In this document: positions 9,383-18,652 of the stretch, one piece after another | Layout: each line of letters starts with the position of its first letter | How positions within the stretch are numbered: position 1 is the stretch's first letter | Source: an uncultured Balneola sp. | GTDB taxonomy: Bacteria > Bacteroidota > Rhodothermia > Balneolales > Balneolaceae | Direction of reading: 5' to 3' | NCBI GenBank assembly: GCA_902529365.1 | Contig: CABZWK010000013.1 | Span: 1-61,372 of the forward strand | DNA length: 61,372 nucleotides | The notes under the pieces: model-generated | What the model saw: only the letters and a program-made list of their open reading frames with translations | What the model was told of the DNA's origin: nothing | Databases searched by the model: none | Position numbers and translations under genes: made by a program

Positions 9383-10633
9383 ATGCCTAAAGAATTTAGA
9401 CATATTAAAGATGTCGAGAGGTATTTACTTACCCTCCCAAAATTTAGTATGGTTGGAGCTAAAGCCGCTAATTTTTCATTAAGTAGGGTCAAGAATTTTC
9501 TACAAGAAATGGGCAATCCTCATAAAAATTTCCCCTCTATTCACGTAGCTGGAACGAATGGAAAAGGCACAGTATGTTACCTTCTTGAAGCTACTTACCG
9601 CCGTGCTGGATATAAAACGGGCTTGTTCACATCGCCCCATTTAATTTCATTTAACGAACGATTTCGCATACTCGGTAAGCCCATTTCTGATAAGAAATTA
9701 GTGGCTTTGTTTGCCCAAGTTTCCAGCTTACTAGACACGTATAAACTCACTTATTTCGAGTTAAGTACGGTCATTGTATTCACTCTATTTGACCATGAAT
9801 TTGTAGATATAGCCATTATTGAAACAGGTTTGGGAGGAAGATTAGATGCAACCAATGTACTTTTACCTTTATTAAGTGTTATTACAAGTATTTCCTACGA
9901 TCATACCGATATACTTGGAGAAGATTTAACTTCAATTGCTTGGGAAAAAGCAGGCATCATTAAGAAGAAAGTACCTTGTATTATAGGCAAAGTACCGAAT
10001 GAAGCATATAAGGTAATTGAAGAGCGTGCATTTAAACAGAATGCCCCTTTATTTGAAGCGGAACAATTAAACCCAAGTTTTTCAAAGAAGAATATTGCAC
10101 TGAGTGAACCCAATATTACGCTCAAAACTTCTTTTTTTGAGCCTGTTAATGCTTGGAATGTAGCTATGACCTACCAATCAATTCAGTGTTTAAAGGATCA
10201 ATTTCCAGTAAGTGAAGAAGATTTTGTTGCGGCTATTGAAGAATTCCCTGGTGTTCCAGGGAGATTTGAGCGAATGCATCCCACCTTCCCTTGGTATTTC
10301 TCAGGCTCTCATAATACAGAAGGAATCACATCTACTATTAAAACTGTTAAGTCATTAAAAAACAAAAGAAAAGTTATTGTAATTGGAATGATGAAAGATA
10401 AAATAAGCAAGGAAATTTTAAATCAAACACTCGGTTTTGCGGATCGTTTTTTTTACAAATTAGAAGGGGATAGGGCCGCTTCTTTGGCAGGTATTCCGTC
10501 TCATTTACATATGAAAGCCATCTATGACGGTGATGTAGAATATATGTTAAGTGAATTGAAGACATCTTTGGTTATTTTTACAGGAAGTTTTTACTTTTAC
10601 TCTATTGTTAAAGATTGGATGAGCCGAATGTGA
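9383..10633 (+). CDS. folC: Bifunctional folylpolyglutamate synthase / dihydrofolate synthase
   Basis: A 416-residue member of the Mur-ligase/FolC family. The ATP-binding loop is HVAGTNGKGTV (about residues 56-66), followed by the family signature GLFTSPHLISFNERF. ETGLGGRLDATN and SYDHTDILG match the metal- and folate-binding segments. It joins glutamate to dihydropteroate and then to reduced folates in the cytoplasm. It begins 22 bases after the PabC-like gene, so the two probably form a folate operon. The C-terminal domain is complete, though the FSGSHNTEGI motif is a divergent form of the usual DGAHN segment. Length is normal for the family. Confidence 0.93.
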   Translation: MPKEFRHIKDVERYLLTLPKFSMVGAKAANFSLSRVKNFLQEMGNPHKNFPSIHVAGTNGKGTVCYLLEATYRRAGYKTGLFTSPHLISFNERFRILGKPISDKKLVALFAQVSSLLDTYKLTYFELSTVIVFTLFDHEFVDIAIIETGLGGRLDATNVLLPLLSVITSISYDHTDILGEDLTSIAWEKAGIIKKKVPCIIGKVPNEAYKVIEERAFKQNAPLFEAEQLNPSFSKKNIALSEPNITLKTSFFEPVNAWNVAMTYQSIQCLKDQFPVSEEDFVAAIEEFPGVPGRFERMHPTFPWYFSGSHNTEGITSTIKTVKSLKNKRKVIVIGMMKDKISKEILNQTLGFADRFFYKLEGDRAASLAGIPSHLHMKAIYDGDVEYMLSELKTSLVIFTGSFYFYSIVKDWMSRM

Positions 10634-10677
10634 ATATGCTTTTCTAGTGCGGCCAGAATTTTGACTCCCTTACAATC

Positions 10678-10698
10678 CATGAATTCAAAGTATTCATG
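10678..10698. repeat. Inverted repeat upstream of rho
   Basis: CATGAAT and ATTCATG form a perfect 7-bp inverted repeat around a 7-base loop, 36 bases before the rho start. There is no run of T after it, so it does not look like an intrinsic terminator for folC. It could be part of the rho leader or an operator, but I have only the symmetry as evidence. Confidence 0.3.
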
Positions 10699-10733
10699 AA
10701 GTCGGTACTAACACGTTTATTTAATTAAATTTT

Positions 10734-12344
10734 ATGTCATCACTAACGAATGATGGGTATTCTTGGAATAACCCTGAGCAATTGAAATCTAAAAAACTAC
10801 CGGATTTACAAGCTATAGCTAAGTCTATAGGGGTGAGCAGGGTAACTGGGTTAAAGAAGCAATTGCTTATTGACGCCATTATACAGGCAAGTGCCGGGCA
10901 TGCTTCAAATGAGGAAGTTAAAGCAGAACATAGCTTCAAACCAGGCAGAACCTCAGATATATTCAACGAAACTCGTACGGCGACCCAAATTAATACCGCT
11001 GCGAATAGCCTATATGGCGGCGAACATGTGGTTAGTTATAAAGAAGAAAAAGCGGAAGCCGAGGAGGCAAAAAACAAGGGGCGCAGAGGCAACAGAGATT
11101 CCAATGATCAATATCATAATGCCTCTAACAGATCAAGAAATCGTAAAAAGCACGAACATGATGAACTTCCAACCTCCGAAGCGCCTACTCTAAAGGAACG
11201 TTTAGCGGAATTGGAACCGAAACTTGGTCCTTATCTAATTAATGAGGGAACCTTAGAAATTCTTCCAGATGGGTATGGATTTTTAAGATCTGTGAATTAT
11301 AATTATAAGGCAAGTCCCGATGATATTTATGTATCTCCTTCGCAGATTAAACGATTTAGACTTCGGCAAGGTGATAGTGTAATTGGTATTATTCGGCCTC
11401 CTAAAGTGGGTGAGAGATATTTTGCTCTGCTTAGAGTGGAAGGGGTTAATGGACACATCCCTCGTGATGTAGATAATAGAGGCTATTTTGATGAGTTGTT
11501 GCCTGTACATCCCGAGGATCGGTATCGTTTAGAATATGCTCCAAATGAGTACACCACACGCTTAATCGATATGTTTGCCCCAATAGGTAAAGGTCAACGA
11601 AGCCTGATTGTTGCACAGCCGAAAACGGGTAAAACCACCATACTACGTAATATTGCCAACGCAGTGAGTCAAAATCATCCAGAAGCAAAAATATTAATTT
11701 TGCTGGTTGATGAGCGCCCTGAAGAGGTTACCGAGATGGAGCGAAGTGTACGAGGAGCAGAGGTAGCTGCCTCGACCTTCGACGAAAAACCAGAAAATCA
11801 CGTGGGCTTATCGGAAATTGTATTTGAAAAAGCTAAAAGATTGGTTGAGAGTGGGCATGATGTTCTACTATTGTTGGATTCAATTACTCGATTAGCAAGA
11901 GCTTATAATGTATGTGCGGGTAACAAAGGAAGGACTATGAGTGGCGGGGTGGATTCGGAAGCATTAAAAGTGCCAAGACAATTATTCTCATCTGCTCGTA
12001 ACATTGAAGGTGGTGGCTCATTAACCATAGTTGCAACTGCTTTAATTGATACCGGTTCTCGTATGGATGATGTTATTTTTGAAGAATTCAAAGGAACAGG
12101 GAATAGTGAAATTGTACTAGATCGCCGTATTTCGGATCGTAGAATTTATCCAGCCATTGACATATTTAGATCTGGAACGCGACGCGAGGAGCTATTGATT
12201 AGTGAAGAAGAGCGTGAAAAAGTAGTTTTGTTACGTCGACATTTAACCAATATGAGTCCTTTTGAGGCAATGGAATTCATCCTTGATAAAATAAAAGGAT
12301 CTCGAGATAATTTAGATTTTCTAGTCTCAATGAATAAACGCTAA
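10734..12344 (+). CDS. rho: Transcription termination factor Rho with extended disordered insert
   Basis: A 536-residue Rho helicase. Residues ~15-50 form the Rho_N helix bundle ([21 protein letters not shown]). A polar, low-complexity insert at about 60-155 is rich in Asn, Arg, Lys and Glu. The RNA-binding cold-shock-like domain follows ([14 protein letters not shown] ... [13 protein letters not shown]), then the RecA-like ATPase with Walker A QPKTGKTT (K300), [13 protein letters not shown] and the Q/R-loop region [13 protein letters not shown]. coli Rho has about 419 residues, so the insert explains the extra length. Rho insertions of this kind are known in Bacteroidota. The gene is probably monocistronic, 100 bases after folC. 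Confidence 0.96.
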   Translation: MSSLTNDGYSWNNPEQLKSKKLPDLQAIAKSIGVSRVTGLKKQLLIDAIIQASAGHASNEEVKAEHSFKPGRTSDIFNETRTATQINTAANSLYGGEHVVSYKEEKAEAEEAKNKGRRGNRDSNDQYHNASNRSRNRKKHEHDELPTSEAPTLKERLAELEPKLGPYLINEGTLEILPDGYGFLRSVNYNYKASPDDIYVSPSQIKRFRLRQGDSVIGIIRPPKVGERYFALLRVEGVNGHIPRDVDNRGYFDELLPVHPEDRYRLEYAPNEYTTRLIDMFAPIGKGQRSLIVAQPKTGKTTILRNIANAVSQNHPEAKILILLVDERPEEVTEMERSVRGAEVAASTFDEKPENHVGLSEIVFEKAKRLVESGHDVLLLLDSITRLARAYNVCAGNKGRTMSGGVDSEALKVPRQLFSSARNIEGGGSLTIVATALIDTGSRMDDVIFEEFKGTGNSEIVLDRRISDRRIYPAIDIFRSGTRREELLISEEEREKVVLLRRHLTNMSPFEAMEFILDKIKGSRDNLDFLVSMNKR

Positions 12345-12492
12345 TTTGGGTTCACCTTAATGAACGCAAATAAGAGGGTTAGCAGGAGATAAGGCAACGT
12401 ATTGCACCTATTTATTGCTTGAAGAAGCTTGATAAGCCGAAGCCTGGTATATAATCGGTTAAAGTAGAACACTAAACCATTAATTAGTATAT

Positions 12493-14112
12493 ATGAACCT
12501 TTCATCTCCGTCTTTTGATACCATAGTAGTGGGTTCGGGACACAATGGGTTGGTCACGGCTTGTTATCTTGCTAAAGCCGGTTATAAAGTCTTAGTTACC
12601 GAAAAAAATGATACCATCGGTGGGGCAGTACGTACCGAGACTATGTTTGAATCTGCTGAAAATCCTCATGGGTTTCGCATGGATGTGGGTTCATCGGTTC
12701 ATATTATGATTCACCAAACAGGAATCATCGAAGAGTTAGAATTGGAGAAGTACGGATTGGAATATATAGATATGGACCCAATTATGTCTTACCCAGTTCC
12801 AACAGCAAACGGAGTCATACATTTCTGGAAGGATCTGGAAAGAACCCTAGAATCCATCGCTAGTGTGGCTCCCAAGGATGTTAAAAACTATAGGGATTTT
12901 ATTGAATTCTGGGCAAAGATTAACAAAGGAGTTCTCGCCTCATTCATGACTCCCCCTAAGGGAGGTAAAATTGTTAGTGAAATAGTGAAAGCTCAGATCC
13001 GAGATGGATCTATGTTCAATAAAGGGGAACACATGAGTGGCTTACAACGTATTTTATCAAGCTATGGAAAAGTAGTTGATGATGCATTTGAAAGTCCCTA
13101 TTTGAAAGCCGCCTTAGTTTGGTTTGCTGCCCAATCTGGACCTTTACCCGATCAGAGCGCCACTGGTGATTTTGTGGGATGGCAATCTATGTTGCATGAG
13201 TCGGGTGCAAAGCATCCCAAAGGAGGTAGCGGGATGCTAACCCAAGCCATGAAGAACCTCATTCAGGCTCATGGAGGAACTATTTTAACGAATACCCCTG
13301 TAGAAAAAATTCTGATTCGTACTGGTCGTGCAATCGGTGTTCAAACCGAAAAAGGCCAAGAATTTCTTGCACCCATCGTCGTTTCTAACGCTCATGTTCA
13401 AACAACCATGCTAAAAATGGTGGGGCCGGATCATTTGGCTAATTCTATGGTGAAAAAAGTCGAAAATATTAACGTGGGGAACGGATTTGGAATGGTTATT
13501 CGATGTGCGGTAGAGGAGTTACCTGTTTACACAGCGGCCCCAGAAGATCCCTTTATCCATAATGGTATTCAATTGCTGGCTCCTTCTGTGCAGTACATGA
13601 ACGAAGCTATTGGAGACTACATGCAATCCAAACCGCCACGTAAACCAGCAGCACTTGCGATGACCTTTTCTAAAATAGATCCAGAAGTGGCGAAGGATGG
13701 GAAACATACTATGTTCGTTTGGGCTCAATGGCATCCTTACAACCTAGCAAATGGCGAAAAGTGGGACGATATTCGTGAGCGGGAAGCTCAAAAAATCTAC
13801 GATGTAGTGGTTGATTACGCCCCAAATATGAAAGATAAACTCATCGATTGGTACATCCAAAGTCCCCTGGATATTGAGCGAAAGCATGGGCTGCTAAAGG
13901 GTAACGTAATGCATGTCGAAATGAGTTTTGATCAAATGTTTATGTTTCGACCTATTCCTGAAATGAGTGCATATGAAACACCTATTGAGCACCTTTACTT
14001 ATCCAGTGCTTCCTGCCACCCGGGTGGTGGTGTATTTGGTGCGGCGGGATACAATGCCGCTCAGGTTATATTGAAAAAGTATAAAAAGCACTCATGGCTT
14101 CAGAGTACATAG
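12493..14112 (+). CDS. FAD-dependent phytoene desaturase family protein, CrtO (beta-carotene ketolase)-like
   Basis: A 539-residue flavoprotein of the carotenoid desaturase / amine oxidase superfamily. The N-terminus holds the dinucleotide-binding motif VVGSGHNGLVTACYLAKAGY with LVTEKNDTIGGAVRTE. The C-terminus has the FAD-binding end HPGGGVFGAAGYNAA. The segment around residues 475-515 (NVMHVEMSFDQMFMFRPIPEM) matches what I know of CrtO-type beta-carotene ketolases better than plant-type or CrtI desaturases. A role in ketocarotenoid synthesis is plausible, but this large family has many members of unknown substrate, so no symbol is assigned. The end overlaps the start of the alanine racemase frame by 19 bases. 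Confidence 0.8.
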   Translation: MNLSSPSFDTIVVGSGHNGLVTACYLAKAGYKVLVTEKNDTIGGAVRTETMFESAENPHGFRMDVGSSVHIMIHQTGIIEELELEKYGLEYIDMDPIMSYPVPTANGVIHFWKDLERTLESIASVAPKDVKNYRDFIEFWAKINKGVLASFMTPPKGGKIVSEIVKAQIRDGSMFNKGEHMSGLQRILSSYGKVVDDAFESPYLKAALVWFAAQSGPLPDQSATGDFVGWQSMLHESGAKHPKGGSGMLTQAMKNLIQAHGGTILTNTPVEKILIRTGRAIGVQTEKGQEFLAPIVVSNAHVQTTMLKMVGPDHLANSMVKKVENINVGNGFGMVIRCAVEELPVYTAAPEDPFIHNGIQLLAPSVQYMNEAIGDYMQSKPPRKPAALAMTFSKIDPEVAKDGKHTMFVWAQWHPYNLANGEKWDDIREREAQKIYDVVVDYAPNMKDKLIDWYIQSPLDIERKHGLLKGNVMHVEMSFDQMFMFRPIPEMSAYETPIEHLYLSSASCHPGGGVFGAAGYNAAQVILKKYKKHSWLQST

Positions 14113-15248
14113 AATTATCATCGGATGATTCTTCCACGGTGAATTCAAACGACCAACCTAATCTAGTTGCTGATCAAACTAGTATGAATCAACATATAAC
14201 GATAGACTTTTTAAAGTTGCATCAAAATATTGAAGCCATTACGAACAATGTGGCTCCAGATACACAACTTTGGCCCGTGATTAAAGATGATGCGTATGGA
14301 CATGGAGCTATTCCTATTGCTAAACAATTAGCATCTCAAGTTCGTGGATTTTGTGTAGTTCGCCCGTCGGAGGGAGTCATCCTTCGAAAGACTGGTATTA
14401 AGCAGCCAATATTGGTGTTTGAGCCTCCAAATGAGCGTAGCATAGCTGTCTATAAATCTCATAATTTAATTGCTTCTGTGAGTCATATCAGGCATCTAGA
14501 CCTATTAGAGTCCGGCTGCTCGTATCATGTGAATATAGATACCGGGATGAAGCGTTTAGGTGCTCCTATCGAAGAGCTACCGGTGCTTATGCAGGCCATA
14601 CAAAAGCGAAAAGATATTTATGGCAATGGGGTTTATACCCATTTTTATAAGGCCGATGATCCTGGTTCATCAACTGTAGCCAAACAGCTAGATTTATTTC
14701 AAAGTCTTCAATCGCAGTTTCCAATAGAGTGGCTTCGGCATACAGCTAATAGTGGGGCTATTTTTCATTACTCAAAGCAACTACCGTTATCATTTGATGC
14801 AGTACGACCTGGTGTATGTATATATGGGTATAGTGCGGGTAATCAAGCCATTGACTCATTGAGCCCGTTACTTTCATGGCAGAGCCGGCTGATACATCAT
14901 CAACCCGTGAAAAAAGGGGAATCGGTGAGTTATGGAGCACTATGGAGAGCGCCACGCGACGGATGGGTAGGGGTCATTCCTGTAGGCTATGTTCATGGTT
15001 TGCCTCGCTTGTTAAGCAACCAAATGCAACTCAGTATCGAAGGAACACTGTACGAACAGGTAGGCTCAATTACGATGGATTTCACCCTTATTTGGCTTGG
15101 TGAGAATAAAATCCCACTAGGTTCACCTGTTTTTTTGCTTGATTCTGACCAGCTACGGGCGAATGTATGGGCAGAGAAGACCCAAACCATTGCATATGAG
15201 ATTACGACAAGAATATCCCCCAAGGTACCTAGAGTATATGTAGGCTAA
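14094..15248 (+). CDS. alr: Alanine racemase
   Basis: A 384-residue PLP enzyme that makes D-alanine for peptidoglycan. The PLP lysine lies in VIKDDAYGHG (K64), and the opposing catalytic tyrosine in SVSYGALW (Y280). GVYTHFYKADDP and VRPGVCIYGY are also family segments. The ATG at 14094 overlaps the previous gene and adds a Ser/Asp-rich tail of 30 residues; the ATG at 14184 (MNQHITIDFLKL) gives the standard family N-terminus and may be the real start. The canonical KANAYGHG is KDDAYGHG here. The stop codon overlaps the stop of the convergent FKBP-like gene, so no intergenic terminator exists between them. Confidence 0.93.
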   Translation: MASEYIELSSDDSSTVNSNDQPNLVADQTSMNQHITIDFLKLHQNIEAITNNVAPDTQLWPVIKDDAYGHGAIPIAKQLASQVRGFCVVRPSEGVILRKTGIKQPILVFEPPNERSIAVYKSHNLIASVSHIRHLDLLESGCSYHVNIDTGMKRLGAPIEELPVLMQAIQKRKDIYGNGVYTHFYKADDPGSSTVAKQLDLFQSLQSQFPIEWLRHTANSGAIFHYSKQLPLSFDAVRPGVCIYGYSAGNQAIDSLSPLLSWQSRLIHHQPVKKGESVSYGALWRAPRDGWVGVIPVGYVHGLPRLLSNQMQLSIEGTLYEQVGSITMDFTLIWLGENKIPLGSPVFLLDSDQLRANVWAEKTQTIAYEITTRISPKVPRVYVG

Positions 15249-15757
15249 TAGGCAATATAATCTAGTGTTAGATTCCAGTATACCAAATCTCCATAAGCGT
15301 TCAGTGAGTCAGGAACCTGAATTACTCGATGTTCTCCTTCGGTCATTCCCAAAACTCCTCGAACAAATCCGACACCTCGAGATCTTTGATAAGTGCCAAT
15401 TTCAGTAAATTGAGTAGAAGCTTGTGACCCATTTAGGTAGGAGCTATCAACGATATTATCTCGAGAAGTCCCCCCTCTAAAAGTTGTGTAATATAAAAAG
15501 ATATTATCTCGAATTGTTACTTTTTGGGTACCCGTTCCACGCTCCATGATGTATACTACCAATCCATCATCATAGTTTATGGTTTCTATGGCTTCAGAGA
15601 TGTCGGGTAAACTAGGGGCATCAGAATAATCGTAGGTGAAGTAAAAGGGATCTTCACCACATCCTATGATCATTGATGCGATTAGCACTAGCATGAAAAA
15701 ACCGAAGGATGTTCTAGAAATAGAAGAAAAATAGGTGTTGTTTTGCATAAAACTCAT
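15245..15757 (-). CDS. FKBP-type peptidyl-prolyl isomerase-like lipoprotein
   Basis: I start at the ATG at 15757 (MSFMQNNTYF); another ATG lies at 15748, and the frame runs upstream into tatC, but that extension is implausible. The signal segment ends in IIGC (Cys33), so it is a lipoprotein. The mature part has the order of an FKBP domain: GLVVYIMERGTG, a strand with YYTTFRGG, a flap, then GVGFVRGVLGMTEGEHRVIQVPDSLNAYGD and WNLTLDYIAY at the end. The aromatic active-site residues are not all obvious, so catalysis is uncertain. It is the last gene of the rpiB-glyA-tatC unit, suggesting a folding helper in the periplasm. Confidence 0.75.
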   Translation of the reverse strand: MSFMQNNTYFSSISRTSFGFFMLVLIASMIIGCGEDPFYFTYDYSDAPSLPDISEAIETINYDDGLVVYIMERGTGTQKVTIRDNIFLYYTTFRGGTSRDNIVDSSYLNGSQASTQFTEIGTYQRSRGVGFVRGVLGMTEGEHRVIQVPDSLNAYGDLVYWNLTLDYIAY

Positions 15758-15818
15758 AGATGTTAGGAAGTTTAAATATAAGGCTCTTTTACGACATTTT
15801 CCCCCACGTGCGTAAGAG

Positions 15819-16664
15819 TTATACCTCACCAAACGCTTTACGTAATTCTTTAGTACGTTGACGGACTGCTATTGCAGAAACTCCGATTGCGATTTCGTAT
15901 AAAATAACCAACGGGATAGCAATTAATACTTGTGAAATAGGATCTGGAGGAGTTAAAAATGCTGCCAAAACTAAGCATAAAATGATAGCATGTTTTCTGT
16001 AAGTTCGTAGAAACACGGGGGTTAAAAAACCTGCTTTAGATAAACCATAACTAAGTACAGGTACTTGGAAAATAATCCCACAGCTTACGACCCACATAGC
16101 CAATGAACTGAAGTATGCGTTTATGTCAAAGTCGTTTCGAACCAGTCCACTGTCTGAGATGTTGAAATTGGCAAAAAATTGTAAGGCAAAGGGGACCAAG
16201 ATGAGATAGCCAAATGCGATTCCAACGCCAAAAAAAAAAGTGATGAAAAAAGCGGTTAAAATAGTTTTCCAACGTTCTTGTTTCTCTAAAGCAGGTGCAA
16301 TAAAAGCCCATATTTGATAGAAAAATAACGGTGAACCAATGATGAATCCAGAAATAAATAACATACCCCAATAAGTGAAGAACTGCCCGGGTAATTTCCT
16401 GGATTGTAGTGTGAGATCAATCGCATCTACCCGAATGATATCATACATGAAAAATGACGCTTTAGTAGGGCCAAGAAGCAGGGTATCTATGATGAAATCA
16501 GAAAATATAAAGGCTCCGATTACACCAATTACAACTCCGATCATACCCTTAATCAAGCGCCATCGTAGCTCTTCCAAATGCTCCAAAAAAGACATCTGAT
16601 CTGTACGATCCTTAGGCTGTTTAGCCTTCGGTGGAGTACCTTCCATGATTTGGCGTTCCTTCAA
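15819..16664 (-). CDS. tatC: Twin-arginine translocase subunit TatC
   Basis: A 281-residue inner-membrane protein with six hydrophobic segments. The cytoplasmic N-terminus carries the TatC signature MSFLEHLEELRWRL near residue 24, which helps recognise twin-arginine signal peptides. QIWAFIAPALEKQER and the late segment AAFLTPPDPISQ are also conserved in TatC. It transports folded proteins together with TatA/TatB-type subunits, which are not in the window. An alternative ATG lies six codons in (MEGTPPK). The gene starts 24 bases after glyA ends and belongs to the rpiB-glyA-tatC operon. The periplasmic loop after TM1 is somewhat long (TKASFFMYDIIRVDAIDLTL). Confidence 0.95.
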   Translation of the reverse strand: MKERQIMEGTPPKAKQPKDRTDQMSFLEHLEELRWRLIKGMIGVVIGVIGAFIFSDFIIDTLLLGPTKASFFMYDIIRVDAIDLTLQSRKLPGQFFTYWGMLFISGFIIGSPLFFYQIWAFIAPALEKQERWKTILTAFFITFFFGVGIAFGYLILVPFALQFFANFNISDSGLVRNDFDINAYFSSLAMWVVSCGIIFQVPVLSYGLSKAGFLTPVFLRTYRKHAIILCLVLAAFLTPPDPISQVLIAIPLVILYEIAIGVSAIAVRQRTKELRKAFGEV

Positions 16665-16688
16665 AGTGGGCCTCTGTTCACTTTTAGA

Positions 16689-17972
16689 TTAGTAGAGTGG
16701 ATATTGATCACACATCTCTTTAACTCGACCAGTTACCGTTTTGTGATTCGATTCACTCTCTGGATGTTGTATTACTTGATCGATCAGGTTTGCAATCTCA
16801 ATGAACTCACTTTCCTTGAATCCTCGGGTGGTCATTGCGGAGGTTCCTATTCGTATTCCAGAGGTTACAAAAGGACTTTCTGTATCAAAGGGAACCATAT
16901 TTTTGTTCACGGTAATGGCTGCTAAACCTAGCGCTTCCTCGGCTACCTTACCCGTTACATTTTTGTTACGTAAATCAATTAAGATGAGGTGATTGTCCGT
17001 TCCGCCACTAACAATAGTATATCCTAGCTCTAAAAATCGGTTTGCAAGGGCTTTAGCATTTGCCTGAACCTGGGTTTGATATTGTTTGAAATCGGGTTTA
17101 AGCGCTTCTTGATAGGCGACTGCTTTAGCCGCGACCACATGCATAAGAGGTCCACCTTGGGTACCTGGGAAAACAGCAGAATCAAATAATTCTGACCAAT
17201 TTTTTGTTCTTCCAGATTTGGCTGCAACGATGCCTAGCGTATTAGGGCCATCCTTACCCACTAAAATCATTCCACCCCGAGGTCCTCTCAGTGTTTTGTG
17301 AGTGGTGGTGGTAGCTACATGGGCATGAGGCAGGGGATCGTTTAGGTTACCCGTCGCAATAAGCCCAGCAGTGTGAGCCATATCCATCCAAAGTAAAGCA
17401 CCTACTTCATCCGCAATTGCACGGAATGTTTCATAATCATAATCTCTAGAGTAGGCAGAGGCTCCAATAGAAATGAGCTTAGGTTGAACCTTTTTTGCTT
17501 TGTCTCGGATTTTGTCATAGTCCAAAAGTCCATTATGTTCATCCACCCCATAAAACTCGGGCTTAAAATAAATCCCTGAAAAATTTACTGGTGAACCATG
17601 GGTTAAATGTCCCCCGTGAGCTAAATCAAAACCCAGCAAGGTTTCACCTGGCTTCATAAGCGCTAAATACACTGCCGCATTCGCCGAAGCTCCAGAATGA
17701 GGTTGTACATTCACCCAATCAGCACCATATAATTTTTTAGCTCGATCTCTTGCCAAATCTTCGATAACATCGGCAAACTCACACCCACCATAGTATCGTT
17801 TTCCTGGATACCCTTCTGCATATTTGTTGGTTAGTACACATCCATTTGCCTCCATAACTGCTTTAGAGGCAAAATTTTCAGACGCAATAAGCTCTAGATT
17901 ATCATTTTGGCGAGTGGTTTCTTTTTGTAACAAATCAAAGATAGCGGAGTCTTGAGATTGAATACTATTCAT
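16689..17972 (-). CDS. glyA: Serine hydroxymethyltransferase
   Basis: A 427-residue cytoplasmic PLP enzyme that converts serine and tetrahydrofolate to glycine and methylene-tetrahydrofolate. The N-terminal [20 protein letters not shown] and the PLP lysine motif [14 protein letters not shown] (K226) are diagnostic. [16 protein letters not shown] and MDMAHTAGL match cofactor- and substrate-binding segments. Length and ends are normal for the family. It begins 17 bases after rpiB ends and is followed by tatC, so it is the second gene of a four-gene unit. With FolD and FolC elsewhere in the window it forms part of one-carbon metabolism. Confidence 0.97.
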   Translation of the reverse strand: MNSIQSQDSAIFDLLQKETTRQNDNLELIASENFASKAVMEANGCVLTNKYAEGYPGKRYYGGCEFADVIEDLARDRAKKLYGADWVNVQPHSGASANAAVYLALMKPGETLLGFDLAHGGHLTHGSPVNFSGIYFKPEFYGVDEHNGLLDYDKIRDKAKKVQPKLISIGASAYSRDYDYETFRAIADEVGALLWMDMAHTAGLIATGNLNDPLPHAHVATTTTHKTLRGPRGGMILVGKDGPNTLGIVAAKSGRTKNWSELFDSAVFPGTQGGPLMHVVAAKAVAYQEALKPDFKQYQTQVQANAKALANRFLELGYTIVSGGTDNHLILIDLRNKNVTGKVAEEALGLAAITVNKNMVPFDTESPFVTSGIRIGTSAMTTRGFKESEFIEIANLIDQVIQHPESESNHKTVTGRVKEMCDQYPLY

Positions 17973-17989
17973 AGATGTTAGCTAATAAT

Positions 17990-18442
17990 TTATGGGTGAG
18001 ATGAGGTTAGGCTATAGATTTTTTGGACGCGACGTTCATGGCGCCCCCCTTCAAACGATGTTTCTAACCAGCTTTGTAGAATATTTTTAAGTATTTCAGG
18101 TTCGCTTTCTAAACTTCGCCCTGGCAGACATAATATGTTGGAATTATTGTGCTGCCGAGTCAAGGCAGCGGTTTGCGCATCTTGGACCAATGCGGCTCTG
18201 ACTCCGCTAAACTTATTGGCTGTCATGCAGACTCCTTGACCACTGCCACAAATAAGAATGCCAAATTCGGCATCACCTTGATCAATTTTTTGTGCTACTT
18301 TAACGGCATATTCTGGGTAATCTACGGAATCTTCACTATGAGTGCCTAGGTCGTCAACATCAACCCGAAGATCCTTTAATATTTGCAGTGCAACACATTT
18401 TGCTGCATATCCTGCATGGTCGCTTGCAATAGGGATTTTCAT
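17990..18442 (-). CDS. rpiB: Ribose-5-phosphate isomerase B
   Basis: A 150-residue RpiB/LacAB-type isomerase interconverting ribose-5-phosphate and ribulose-5-phosphate. The N-terminus IPIASDHAGYAAK, the DLGTHSEDSVDYPEYA segment and the active-site region CGSGQGVCMTANKFSGVRAAL are conserved family blocks; the cysteine in LICGSGQG is the expected catalytic base. NILCLPGR follows as usual. It is the first gene of the minus-strand unit with glyA, tatC and the FKBP-like lipoprotein. The rpiB-glyA pairing is common in bacteria. The ATG at 18442 has no Shine-Dalgarno. Confidence 0.96.
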   Translation of the reverse strand: MKIPIASDHAGYAAKCVALQILKDLRVDVDDLGTHSEDSVDYPEYAVKVAQKIDQGDAEFGILICGSGQGVCMTANKFSGVRAALVQDAQTAALTRQHNNSNILCLPGRSLESEPEILKNILQSWLETSFEGGRHERRVQKIYSLTSSHP

Positions 18443-18566
18443 AAAAATAAGTTGGGTTACTAGGAAGAATAAAAAGTACGCTAAATATCTTTAAAAAAAC
18501 GCTTAGTTTAAAGAAGAAACCCTAAATTATGAAGGCTCTTGTAAGCATATGCCCCCCAATCAAAGA

Positions 18567-18600
18567 GGTGGGAAAGAGGCGAGAAAGTAGGCGAAAAAGG
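18567..18600. repeat. Three purine-rich direct repeats, GGYGRRAAAG type
   Basis: Between the divergent rpiB and inositol-phosphatase genes lie three related units, GGTGGGAAAGA, GGCGAGAAAGT and GGCGAAAAAGG, beginning at 18567, 18578 and 18590. The spacing of 11 and 12 bases is about one helical turn, as for a protein binding repeatedly on one face of DNA. They end 53 bases before the plus-strand start. The G-rich units recall the GTGGGAAA-like boxes bound by MraZ, but no division operon is near, so the link is only resemblance. Confidence 0.35.
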
Positions 18601-18652
18601 GCATTGAACTTATTCTATTGCCTACAAGACTATCTCAAAACCAGTCATATCG

